DNA of 40,042 nucleotides. Origin: a virus. The notes under the pieces are model-generated. The model saw only the letters and a program-made list of their open reading frames with translations. It did not search any database and was not told the origin of the DNA. Of this stretch, positions 15,662-22,579 are shown in pieces. Each line of letters opens with the position of its first letter. Positions within the stretch are counted from its first letter, which is position 1. The DNA lies in IMG/VR virus record IMGVR_UViG_3300028025_006607, positions 1 through 40,042 of that record; one strand, given 5' to 3'. Position numbers and translations under genes: made by a program.

Positions 15662-16532
15662 GATTTTCTAGTACTTTAGTTACTTCTGCTACTACATGCT
15701 CCCAAGTCACAGGACCTGTCTCATCTGCATAAGGTGCAGGATCAGGACGACCTAGTTTAATAAATGCTTCAACTCGTTCAACTGAACTTGCTGATTTGTA
15801 ATCTGAATGCCATTGGTAATCAGGTCCTCCGGGTGTCATTCCCATAAAGACTAAGATTGGTTTATAAGATGTGTTTGTACGTTTGTAAACTTCCTCAAAG
15901 TCAATACCTAGCTCATCACATAGTTTTTCTCCGTCTTTTAAGATAGTGAACTTATCGCCTTCAAGATAAGGTGTCCAATAAGATACCCGATCACTATCCC
16001 AATTACCACTGCGGAAAGCAAAATCGTCCGCATCGCGGAATTCTTGTCTGCAGTCTGGGTAGATAGCGTGATCTCCTGCGTGGATTCCGAGGGCGATTGA
16101 ACAGTCTTCTTGTTTTTCATTAGCGATAGATAAAGCAATTGCTTGAGTAATTGAACTAAAGATTTTGTTTCGGTTTGGAACAACTGTTGCTTTCATATTT
16201 TCTTCAGCATAGTGTCCTTCAGGTACTTCGTCACCTCCAGTTACTAAAGCCGAGTTTAGTAGTTGACTCAGACCGTCAAGTTTAATTACCTGGTAGTTAA
16301 CTTTAGAGAAGTGATGCATAATAACTTCAGCTATATCGCTTTTATACTTAGTCTCATCAGCTCTGGCATTCAGGTAGTTAACCAGGTCTTGAGCTCGATC
16401 AAGCTCTACTCGATGTTTTTGACCATAATCAAATGATACTGCTGTTACAGTATCGAATTCGCTTAGCGCTCTAAGCAATAATGTTGAGGAATCCATTCCT
16501 CCAGATAACGAAACTACAACGTGTTTTGCCAT
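15651..16532 (-). CDS. queC: QueC-like 7-cyano-7-deazaguanine synthase (no zinc cysteines)
   Basis: The 293-residue ATP-dependent enzyme would convert 7-carboxy-7-deazaguanine to preQ0. The PP-loop VSLSGGMDSSTLL is at residues 7-19, followed by AVSFDYGQKHRVEL, TVVPNRNKIFSSI, LGIHAGDHAIYPDCRQEF and TPYLEGDKFTILKDGEKL, all standard QueC steps. QueC normally has four C-terminal Cys ligands (SC...CG.C..C). Here that region reads NTSYKPILVFMGMTPGGPDY then SDYKSASSVERVEAF, with none of them. It is also longer than typical QueC (about 220-240). It lies directly downstream of the DpdA-like gene. Confidence 0.87.
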   Translation of the reverse strand: MAKHVVVSLSGGMDSSTLLLRALSEFDTVTAVSFDYGQKHRVELDRAQDLVNYLNARADETKYKSDIAEVIMHHFSKVNYQVIKLDGLSQLLNSALVTGGDEVPEGHYAEENMKATVVPNRNKIFSSITQAIALSIANEKQEDCSIALGIHAGDHAIYPDCRQEFRDADDFAFRSGNWDSDRVSYWTPYLEGDKFTILKDGEKLCDELGIDFEEVYKRTNTSYKPILVFMGMTPGGPDYQWHSDYKSASSVERVEAFIKLGRPDPAPYADETGPVTWEHVVAEVTKVLENHER

Positions 16533-16564
16533 TTTATATAATTTAAAATTTACCAGGTATTTTG

Positions 16565-16582
16565 AGCGTATAGGTAAACGCT
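16565..16582. repeat. Short inverted repeat between dpdA and queC
   Basis: AGCGT and ACGCT are separated by 8 bases, and the whole is a near-palindrome of 7-bp arms. It lies 1 base after the dpdA-like stop and 32 bases before the queC start. It could be an operator or a weak transcript-end hairpin; there is no T-run on the minus strand, so terminator function is doubtful. Confidence 0.35.
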
Positions 16583-16583
16583 A

Positions 16584-17372
16584 TTACAAATTATTGATTG
16601 TTGCAAACATAATAAGATTATGATCCAAAATATCAAAATCGATTTGATCCTCAAACATGTAGAAATAATCGTTCATGTTTGCTTTTGGTTTTTGAGTTAA
16701 ACCAAATTCAGTGTATCGAATACCCTCTAAAGCAGCCATTATTGGGTTAGAGGTATCAATTGATTCTATAAATTTGAATCCTTGGTACCATCCAAATTCT
16801 TGTGGTACTGAACAACCTAGCAAATGTACTCGATCATTGTCTTCGATAACTCCAATTTTGTATAAAATTGAGATTACAGAGATACGACCAAGTGCTTTGC
16901 CTAAATCTTTGTTTGGATGGGGTACTACATCGTTGTAGTACGAGGCACCATACGAGAATGCAATTTTCTTGTAACCCAAATCCTTGTAGGTTTGGTAACA
17001 AGTAGCAGCCTCATGAATTGTTTGAGCTTGGACTACTGCTACTTTAGTAGTGTTTTCAGGCAATACAACTGGTGCCCATTGACGAGCATTTACTACTGAT
17101 TTATCTCGGTCTTGCCAAACATCAGGTACAATAAATTCATCTGGTTCAAATTCGTTGATCCAGTACAAAAGACGATCAGTATCATAGGCATGGCCTAACT
17201 CATGTAATGAATTGTCCATGATAATGTAGCGTCCCATTTTCTTGGATTTGCGAAAATATTCTAGATAACCTGGTTCTGAATCGAACAAGTGTGGGAGAGC
17301 ATAATCATAATTGTTAAATTCGCGACTATACTCTAATAGACATAACGGGGTTTCGTGACTAATCTTTACCAT
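16584..17372 (-). CDS. dpdA: DpdA-like DNA transglycosylase (TGT family, 7-deazaguanine insertion)
   Basis: The 262-residue TIM-barrel protein fits the short phage DpdA group of the tRNA-guanine transglycosylase superfamily. Its motifs are IIMDNSLHELG (Asp53), PDEFIVPDVWQDRDKSV, VAVVQAQTIHEAATCY, KKIAFSYGA, VHLLGCSVPQEFGWY and FIESIDTSNPIMA (Asp206, candidate nucleophile). The Cys3-His zinc site of true tRNA enzymes is absent, as in phage DpdA proteins. It would swap guanine in phage DNA for preQ0 or a derivative, protecting it from host restriction enzymes. It heads the gene run containing queC, queD, queE and folE, which strongly supports this reading. No QueF is seen, so preQ0 is the likely base. 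Confidence 0.82.
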   Translation of the reverse strand: MVKISHETPLCLLEYSREFNNYDYALPHLFDSEPGYLEYFRKSKKMGRYIIMDNSLHELGHAYDTDRLLYWINEFEPDEFIVPDVWQDRDKSVVNARQWAPVVLPENTTKVAVVQAQTIHEAATCYQTYKDLGYKKIAFSYGASYYNDVVPHPNKDLGKALGRISVISILYKIGVIEDNDRVHLLGCSVPQEFGWYQGFKFIESIDTSNPIMAALEGIRYTEFGLTQKPKANMNDYFYMFEDQIDFDILDHNLIMFATINNL

Positions 17373-17505
17373 TGTAACTTTTTACTTTATAATAAATATA
17401 CGAAATAGCTGGTGATAGTCCAAGCCCACCTGCTAAAGCTGTGAAAAGATTTGGGTGCCAGTGTTCACCACAGAATCCAAGAGTGTGTTTAATAACTTCG
17501 ATCAT
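17359..17505 (-). CDS. Small membrane protein (48 aa)
   Basis: A 48-codon frame from ATG 17505 to TAG 17359 has its start overlapping the upstream stop as ATGA, and its end overlapping the dpdA-like start by 14 bases. The product has a short polar start, then a hydrophobic stretch (LFTALAGGLGLSPAISYIYY) and a basic tail, so one membrane helix is likely. The promoter-like element at 17393-17424 lies inside it, so part of this region may be conserved for DNA rather than protein reasons. Confidence 0.5.
   Translation of the reverse strand: MIEVIKHTLGFCGEHWHPNLFTALAGGLGLSPAISYIYYKVKSYNGKD
17393..17424 (-). promoter_or_regulatory. Promoter-like element before dpdA
   Basis: On the minus strand CTTGGA is followed, 20 nt after the CTTG, by TATATTTA with the shared TTTCG directly before it. 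The dpdA-like ATG is 21 bases further on. The -33 half matches the other copies less well, and the element overlaps a small coding frame. Confidence 0.5.
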
Positions 17506-18029
17506 AATTTTGTTTTTTTAGGACGTCCGCGTTTACGAATCTCGGGGGGAAGGGGGGTACCAAACTCATCAAGTGAGTAATAAAATTCTAACAAATCACC
17601 ACTCCAGTTGCAAAGACGATTAAGTAATTCCTCTTGGGTAATTTTAAACGAGGAAGTAAAAGATGTAATAAGCTCCTCTAAACGAGCTGATTCTTCTTTT
17701 TGGAAATCGACCATCAAACGGCGATAACGAGCAACATCTATACGGATTTTTTCGTATTGTGCTTGTGAATCATCTTTATCTAGATTCAGCTTTTTACGTG
17801 CTTGTATTGCAGCATTTTGTGCTTGCCAATAGTAGCACGAGAAATCAAAATCACCGTTTAGAATACGGTCTTTTAACGGTGACCTACGTCCAAGTGGGTG
17901 TCCCTTCTGTGCATGGCTGCGCCACCACATAAACTTGTTGTAGTTAAGAGGTTGTAGCTTGGATAGTTCCTTTGCTACAACCTCTTCTGGTTGGGTAATA
18001 AAGTGATCGAGAAAACAGTTAAAAGGCAT
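17502..18029 (-). CDS. Unknown protein with C-terminal AT-hook-like tail
   Basis: The 175-residue protein is not recognised. It is largely helical, with NYNKFMWWRSHAQKGHPLG and DRILNGDFDFSCYYWQAQN near the start, a long charged helix (ARYRRLMVDFQKEESARLEE) in the middle, and an end PEIRKRGRPKKTKL. The RGRPKK end resembles an AT-hook, which binds AT-rich minor grooves, so DNA binding is possible. It follows a promoter-like element and is followed by ATGA coupling to a small membrane gene. Confidence 0.65.
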   Translation of the reverse strand: MPFNCFLDHFITQPEEVVAKELSKLQPLNYNKFMWWRSHAQKGHPLGRRSPLKDRILNGDFDFSCYYWQAQNAAIQARKKLNLDKDDSQAQYEKIRIDVARYRRLMVDFQKEESARLEELITSFTSSFKITQEELLNRLCNWSGDLLEFYYSLDEFGTPLPPEIRKRGRPKKTKL

Positions 18030-18120
18030 CGTCTACAGAACCTGGATTATTTTTTAAATACTCTCTTAATGTACGAAGAGATTTTTGAGCAGCCAAATCT
18101 TCTTGCTCAAGCTTGGGCAT
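18019..18120 (-). CDS. Very small protein (33 aa), tentative
   Basis: A 33-codon frame from ATG 18120 to TAA 18019 overlaps the genes on both sides. The product is acidic and helical (LEQEDLAAQKSLRTLREYL) and ends SVDDAF. It fills the gap of about 80 bases between its neighbours, but the same stretch carries a promoter-like element, so it may not be translated. Confidence 0.35.
   Translation of the reverse strand: MPKLEQEDLAAQKSLRTLREYLKNNPGSVDDAF
18066..18097 (-). promoter_or_regulatory. Promoter-like element before the AT-hook-like gene
   Basis: On the minus strand TTTGGCTGCTCAAAAAT is followed by TTCG and TACATTAA in the same register as the other copies. The ATG at 18029 is 37 bases downstream. 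The AAAAAT stretch after the -33 part is shared with the copies at 6764 and 18314. Confidence 0.55.
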
Positions 18121-18292
18121 CCAAGATCGATTGTAGCTCGACTTTGCGGATTGCCATTTTTTGGAATTCTTGTACCACATCTACTTTATTGGGATTATCT
18201 GGGTGATAACGGAACAACTCATCCATTACTGTGCTAATGGACATTAATTCATCGATCATTTGTGTGCGTTGTTTTTGTACTTCTGTTGTCAT
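18107..18292 (-). CDS. Small helical protein of unknown function
   Basis: The protein is 61 residues from ATG 18292, nearly all helical (EVQKQRTQMIDELMSISTVM, then VVQEFQKMAIRKVELQSIL), with a short proline-containing turn (HPDNPNKVD). It is likely a small coiled-coil dimer. ATG 18292 is preferred to 18328 because the promoter-like element at 18314-18345 covers the latter. Confidence 0.6.
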   Translation of the reverse strand: MTTEVQKQRTQMIDELMSISTVMDELFRYHPDNPNKVDVVQEFQKMAIRKVELQSILDAQA

Positions 18293-18313
18293 AACTGTGT
18301 TTTTATTATGTTG

Positions 18314-18345
18314 TAAATGTACGAACAATTTTTAGGGTAGCCAAA
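18314..18345 (-). promoter_or_regulatory. Promoter-like element, best match to Bacteroidota consensus
   Basis: On the minus strand TTTGGCTACCCTAAAAAT is followed by TTCG and TACATTTA, 20 nt after the TTTG. It lies in the intergenic gap just below the stop of the large membrane protein gene (18347). The ATG of the next gene is 22 bases downstream. Confidence 0.68.
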
Positions 18346-18346
18346 T

Positions 18347-19507
18347 TTAAAAATAACGTATCATATCATTATTTGGATCTTCTGATTGTTTCTTTTTGGG
18401 AGTATACGGAGAGTTTAGGGTAATATTTTTTTCAATTTCTTCCTTTATTTGTTTTTCTTCATCTATAATCTTCCAATCTTGTTCTGGGGTGTCTTCAGTT
18501 TGGTAGAATAATTTACCTGTTTTAGGATCAACCATAACAGGTACTCCTTGTATTTCTTCATTTAATATATCTAAAGAGGGTTCACCACTCATTTTGATTT
18601 CAATTTCTGGTTCCTCTTCTAAACCATCCATTAGAGTTACATCCCATTCTTTTAAGTCATCTTCAGTATAGATATCACTTCCTTCATTATCTTCTACTTG
18701 TTCTTTTAATGGGTATTCTTTTTTAGGACGTAGTTGGTTAAAGGCAAAGTTAGCAGCAATTACAAGTGCTATTGCTAGAGGATCAAATACAAAGATGATT
18801 ATTAGAAGAAGCCAGTTAATAATCCGGTTCATCTCTACCCCAGTTAACTCTGAAAGATATTTAAGTGGGCCTAGTTCACTTGCTACTTCACTATTAACTT
18901 TAGTTTCTAGGATTTTTGTTTCAAGAGAAAATATAGAATCATTTATAACATCTAGTTTAATGGCTAGTCTTTCGTTTTCTTTAGCTGTTGATTCGATGTT
19001 TCGAATAGCTGAATTGTTTGTTCTAACTACTAGATTACCATTTTTATCTGTAAATTGGGTTGTTGAACCTTTAGAAAGTGTACCTCTAAGCTCGTTATTT
19101 GATTTTCTATCTGCTAAAAGATTATCTCTTGTTTCCTCATATAATACTTTTTTAGTTTCTAAAGCAGTGATTTGTTGAGTTACAATACCTTCTTTATTAG
19201 CTGTTTCCTGATACGCCCCAGATAAAAAACCATAGATACCTGCTGAGGTAATTAATATAAGCACACAAGTTGCTACTGCTAGGTATGCTCTTAAACCTTT
19301 ATTTAAGGAATCCCAGTATTGGTAAAGTAGGGAAGCAATTACAAGTTTAGCTACCTCAAGTGAAGAGGCCATGATAATGACCTCAAGTGACGCCCCAGCA
19401 AAGAGTTTGCTAAGGCCACTAACTGAATAGAAAGCGGCCGAAGCAGACACTGACAGGGCCGATAATGCTATTAAAAGCGGAAATATTTTATTCTTTAGGT
19501 TCTTCAT
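18347..19507 (-). CDS. Multi-pass membrane protein with periplasmic coiled coil
   Basis: The 386-residue protein has about three N-terminal membrane segments (IFPLLIALSALSVSASAAF; ASLEVIIMASSLEVAKLVIA; AYLAVATCVLILITSAGIYG). A long charged helical region (about residues 100-225) follows, then another membrane segment (WLLLIIIFVFDPLAIALVIA) and an acidic cytoplasmic tail ending PYTPKKKQ. The FDPLAIALVIAANFAFNQLR segment is, as far as I recall, typical of a conserved unknown protein in T4-like marine phages. It lies next to the holin-like gene, so a part in lysis or lysis timing is possible. It overlaps that gene by 20 bases. Confidence 0.75.
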   Translation of the reverse strand: MKNLKNKIFPLLIALSALSVSASAAFYSVSGLSKLFAGASLEVIIMASSLEVAKLVIASLLYQYWDSLNKGLRAYLAVATCVLILITSAGIYGFLSGAYQETANKEGIVTQQITALETKKVLYEETRDNLLADRKSNNELRGTLSKGSTTQFTDKNGNLVVRTNNSAIRNIESTAKENERLAIKLDVINDSIFSLETKILETKVNSEVASELGPLKYLSELTGVEMNRIINWLLLIIIFVFDPLAIALVIAANFAFNQLRPKKEYPLKEQVEDNEGSDIYTEDDLKEWDVTLMDGLEEEPEIEIKMSGEPSLDILNEEIQGVPVMVDPKTGKLFYQTEDTPEQDWKIIDEEKQIKEEIEKNITLNSPYTPKKKQSEDPNNDMIRYF

Positions 19508-19925
19508 CTCTTATACCTTTATGTTTATCTATTTTATCCAAGATTTGGTTTAATAGACTCATCTGGATAAATCCTGCCATAGATGCATTTTTAAGTGCAC
19601 TTATGAGCTGGAACACCATAAAAGGTACTACAATTACTTCACTAAGCCAAGCTGTACCAGCAAAGCCTTGTTCAACCATTAAAATAACTGTTAAAATAAC
19701 TAACCACGCAACGGTGTTTCTTAGTACTTTAATTGCTTTACGTGTTTGAAATCCTTCTCTTCTAGTACCAGCAATCATACCAAAGATACCATCTAAAAAC
19801 ATTACTCCCACTATAGCTAGATACTGATCAGAATTTGCCATTGTTAGATTCATAAAATAGGAACACATAAAGGTTACACCTGCGGTAAATGATGTAATAG
19901 CTAATAGTGGGAGACTTAGTTTCAT
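19488..19925 (-). CDS. Holin-like membrane protein
   Basis: The 145-residue protein has four likely membrane segments (start to residue 27; VGVMFLDGIFGMIAG; TVAWLVILTVILMVEQGFAG; VIVVPFMVFQLISALKN), with a polar loop (TRREGFQTRKAIKV) and a charged C-terminal tail (LDKIDKHKGIRDEEPKE). The LDGIFGMIAG...F...K pattern resembles the phage toxin-secretion/lysis holin family. It sits right beside the endolysin gene, the stop of one meeting the start of the other. It would form membrane holes that release the endolysin at lysis. Confidence 0.65.
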   Translation of the reverse strand: MKLSLPLLAITSFTAGVTFMCSYFMNLTMANSDQYLAIVGVMFLDGIFGMIAGTRREGFQTRKAIKVLRNTVAWLVILTVILMVEQGFAGTAWLSEVIVVPFMVFQLISALKNASMAGFIQMSLLNQILDKIDKHKGIRDEEPKE

Positions 19926-20743
19926 TATGCTATATCTTTAGATTCAATAAGAGTGTAGGTAAATGATTTAAAACCAGCAGTTTTAGCTTTTCTAGCAATA
20001 GCCATAAACTCTTCAAAATCAGCTGCTCTTTTAAATACTTGGCATCCTTCAGACCAGTTTTCTACATAAGTTGAATCTGCTCCGGCTTTATGGATATTGA
20101 TGCCAAAGATACCTTCTTGGATTTTGGTTTCATCATAGGTCATATCTCTGTTAGGATCTCTATAAACTTTAACAGATTTTTGCTGTCTTAAAGCTTCATA
20201 TTTACCTTGGTGTAGACCTAAAGCATGTGAATCAATATATTGACCTTCTACTAGTCTTGCAACTCCAGCAGCATTATGATATTCTTTTACTCCTTTAGTT
20301 CCGGGGTCGGTAGTATTCATCCATTCTTTGTAAATCCATTCCCCATTAGCTTGGTAGGATAAAGTTAGTCTGTCATCAAAAGCATTAGTTACTTTTTGAC
20401 CTGTATCTGAGTTACGAACACCAACAATATTTAAATGGTAATCTTTACCTTCAAACCATTTATATCCTTTAGCTTTAACAGCAGTTTCAACTTTTTCTTT
20501 TGAATATTTAGTAGTTCCTGTTGTAGGTTTTGATGTTGTAGCTGGGGTTTTGGTTTCAACTACAATACCCATTTTTACTAGAGTAGCGGGGCCTACAATA
20601 CCATCAGCAGGTAAACCATTTTTCTTTTGCCAAGCTTTAACTGCTTCTTCTGTTTTTGGGCCAAAATTGCCTATTGGGTCAACACCTAAAACGATCTGTA
20701 CTTTTTTTACAATCTCGTTATTATCACCTCTTTTTAATATCAT
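19925..20743 (-). CDS. Endolysin-like protein: peptidoglycan-binding domain plus L,D-transpeptidase-like domain
   Basis: The 272-residue protein starts with a peptidoglycan-binding type 1 domain (LKRGDNNEIVKKVQIVLG, FGPKTEEAVKAWQKKNGLPA, DGIVGPATLVKMG), then a Thr/Pro/Lys linker (about residues 65-82). The C-terminal domain has GIFGINIHKAGADS and WSEGCQVFKRAADFEEFM, that is His then Ser-x-Gly-Cys, the arrangement of L,D-transpeptidase (YkuD-like) catalytic sites. In phages such proteins cut peptidoglycan during lysis. There is no signal peptide, so a holin would be needed, and one is encoded next door. The catalytic-domain type is less sure than the binding domain. Confidence 0.78.
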   Translation of the reverse strand: MILKRGDNNEIVKKVQIVLGVDPIGNFGPKTEEAVKAWQKKNGLPADGIVGPATLVKMGIVVETKTPATTSKPTTGTTKYSKEKVETAVKAKGYKWFEGKDYHLNIVGVRNSDTGQKVTNAFDDRLTLSYQANGEWIYKEWMNTTDPGTKGVKEYHNAAGVARLVEGQYIDSHALGLHQGKYEALRQQKSVKVYRDPNRDMTYDETKIQEGIFGINIHKAGADSTYVENWSEGCQVFKRAADFEEFMAIARKAKTAGFKSFTYTLIESKDIA

Positions 20744-20760
20744 TTTATTATTATTTTAAA

Positions 20761-21045
20761 TTAACCAAGTTCTTCTTCTTCGTAATCGTAGCTCTTTTTA
20801 GCTTTAGAAGTTTTTTCTTCTTTTTTATCTCCAAAGATCTTACCAGCTTCAGCAATACCAAAGGCACCAAGAGTAATAATTACAAATGAATTGAATACAG
20901 TATCTGAGATAACAAGTTCTTGTCCGAAAATACCTGTAATAATATCAGCAACTGCTGCTAAACTCATTACTGAGAAAGACATAAAACCAACGATTGTTTT
21001 TTCGTTGTAGTCATTTTTGTCTTTAAAAATGTCTTTAAACGCCAT
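20761..21045 (-). CDS. Small membrane protein next to endolysin
   Basis: The 94-residue protein has a charged start (FKDIFKDKNDYNEKT), two membrane segments (IVGFMSFSVMSLAAVADIIT; FNSFVIITLGAFGIAEAGKI) and a Lys/Glu-rich tail (DKKEEKTSKAKKSYDYEEEE). The hairpin form with charged ends fits small holin or antiholin proteins, and it lies 17 bases from the endolysin. It is not recognised by sequence. Confidence 0.6.
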   Translation of the reverse strand: MAFKDIFKDKNDYNEKTIVGFMSFSVMSLAAVADIITGIFGQELVISDTVFNSFVIITLGAFGIAEAGKIFGDKKEEKTSKAKKSYDYEEEELG

Positions 21046-21105
21046 AATTTTAATTGTTTTTAGTTAAAATGGCACAACTATTAATCAAAACGTTTGTTAT
21101 AAATA

Positions 21106-21525
21106 TTAAAGTGTTTTTAAAGCGTCCTCAAGAGAACGCTGTAGAGCTTTGGAGAATGCCTTTCTATTAAGCGGAACTTCATTGTTTTCAACATCTAAAG
21201 CAGCTGCGAATAATAATGTTTTTCTTTTAGCATCTCCTGCATATTCTTTCCCGTCAATAGTAATTTTAACCTCTACAATGTAATCTTTTCTTAACCATTG
21301 TAATCCTACTATGTTAAGTTTTTGTTGTGGGGATTCTATTTTAACAATTTCTACTGCAATATGACATGATAAAGGATTAATGTTTTTATCATATAGCAGT
21401 TCTTCAACTGTTTCTTTAACACCAAATCGAACATCTCTGTCTTCGATTGTTTGTACTGGGGTAGAGTTGATAACTGTATCAATCTGAGAGGTTGCTAGGG
21501 TAGCTGCTAATAAAAGTGATAACAT
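21106..21525 (-). CDS. Secreted or periplasmic protein of unknown function
   Basis: The 139-residue protein has a short hydrophobic start (MLSLLLAATLATSQ) that may be an export signal. The rest is beta-rich with a helical end (RKAFSKALQRSLEDALKTL). The shape recalls small periplasmic or lipid-linked envelope proteins, but no family is recognised. It is the downstream end of the envelope/secretion block: it starts 1 base after the stop of the GEVED protein gene. Confidence 0.55.
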   Translation of the reverse strand: MLSLLLAATLATSQIDTVINSTPVQTIEDRDVRFGVKETVEELLYDKNINPLSCHIAVEIVKIESPQQKLNIVGLQWLRKDYIVEVKITIDGKEYAGDAKRKTLLFAAALDVENNEVPLNRKAFSKALQRSLEDALKTL

Positions 21526-21526
21526 A

Positions 21527-22579
21527 CTAATTATTGTGTCCTGTTCGTATTAAGTAAAAATTTGTGCTACCTCGGTTTGTTAATCCGCTTGTAGTAACAC
21601 TTTGTTGTCCGGTATACGTATTTTTCAAATTACTACTAGAAGCATTTATAACATTCCATTCTGCAACAGTAAATATTCTATAATTAGGTACCCCTGGTCT
21701 CCAGCTTCTACCTATTATTCTCATAAAAGTTAAGTAAACATCTGTGATACTTAAGTTATTATCTCCGTTTACATCCATTCTATAATAGTCTTTAGATACA
21801 AATGATTGAGATAATACTTTTTGGTTGAATGCTTGGGCATCATTTATTAAGGGAGACGTTATAGATAGATTACCAAGACGTAATTCAAAATCATATAAAT
21901 TAGCATCTCTAGAAGATGTTAAATTATACCTACCATTAACATCTGTTGTATGGTTACTTAATAAAGTATAAGTAGCATCTGATTTTAATTTACTATAGAG
22001 CTGAAATGGTATATTAGGAATACCTACCCCGTTCGCTCCATAAACATACCCTGAATAAGAAAATGGGTCTTGTGCTCCTGTAATAGTGGTTCTAAAGTCA
22101 AATGTATTACCATATGAATAGTTACCACAAAGAGCAGGTGCTGCAGAATACACCATTATAAAACGAGCATAAACTTGCCCATTAAATACTGAAGTAGGTA
22201 CAGTAAAAGTGCTAGTAAAACTTCTAGTACCAGTCCAAACATCAGTATGTGAATAAACTAGTTCGCCAGCATCATTTAGATTACCATTACCATTAAAGTC
22301 AATCCATAATTTAAAATATTGCTGGTATGCTCCTTTAGTTTGGGCTGTAAATGAAATTGAAATGTTTTGCCCTGCGTTAATAGTAGGGATAGGAGTACCT
22401 GTATAATTGTAGTAACCAGGGCCTGTATAGTTTGTATTACCCTGATAGTATTGTCCGTTTATGGTTATATTAGCCATATATTCATAGCCAAAGCTAGTAG
22501 CACTACTAGCGCAAAGAGTAGTTTGGGCATATGATTTTATACCTAATAAAATAAATAATATTATGAGTAAGTTTCTCAT
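21527..22579 (-). CDS. Secreted GEVED-domain protein with dockerin-like module
   Basis: The 350-residue protein has a signal peptide (LLIILFILLGIKSYAQ). A GEVED-type beta domain follows (about 25-165), with FKLWIDFNGNGNLNDAGELV. A prealbumin-like domain (about 172-245) has GVGIPNIPFQLYSKLK and TDVNGRYNLT. A dockerin-like stretch is near 268-290 (MDVNGDNNLSITDVYLTFMR). The last two modules match those in the T9SS protein at 24917-26803. There is no T9SS signal at its own C-terminus. Such proteins act outside bacterial cells. It would be exported by Sec to the periplasm or beyond. Confidence 0.78.
   Translation of the reverse strand: MRNLLIILFILLGIKSYAQTTLCASSATSFGYEYMANITINGQYYQGNTNYTGPGYYNYTGTPIPTINAGQNISISFTAQTKGAYQQYFKLWIDFNGNGNLNDAGELVYSHTDVWTGTRSFTSTFTVPTSVFNGQVYARFIMVYSAAPALCGNYSYGNTFDFRTTITGAQDPFSYSGYVYGANGVGIPNIPFQLYSKLKSDATYTLLSNHTTDVNGRYNLTSSRDANLYDFELRLGNLSITSPLINDAQAFNQKVLSQSFVSKDYYRMDVNGDNNLSITDVYLTFMRIIGRSWRPGVPNYRIFTVAEWNVINASSSNLKNTYTGQQSVTTSGLTNRGSTNFYLIRTGHNN

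Noticed and set aside
16565-16582. preQ1 riboswitch before queC
   Set aside because: The leader lacks the conserved preQ1-I sequence blocks and is too short; only a small inverted repeat is present.
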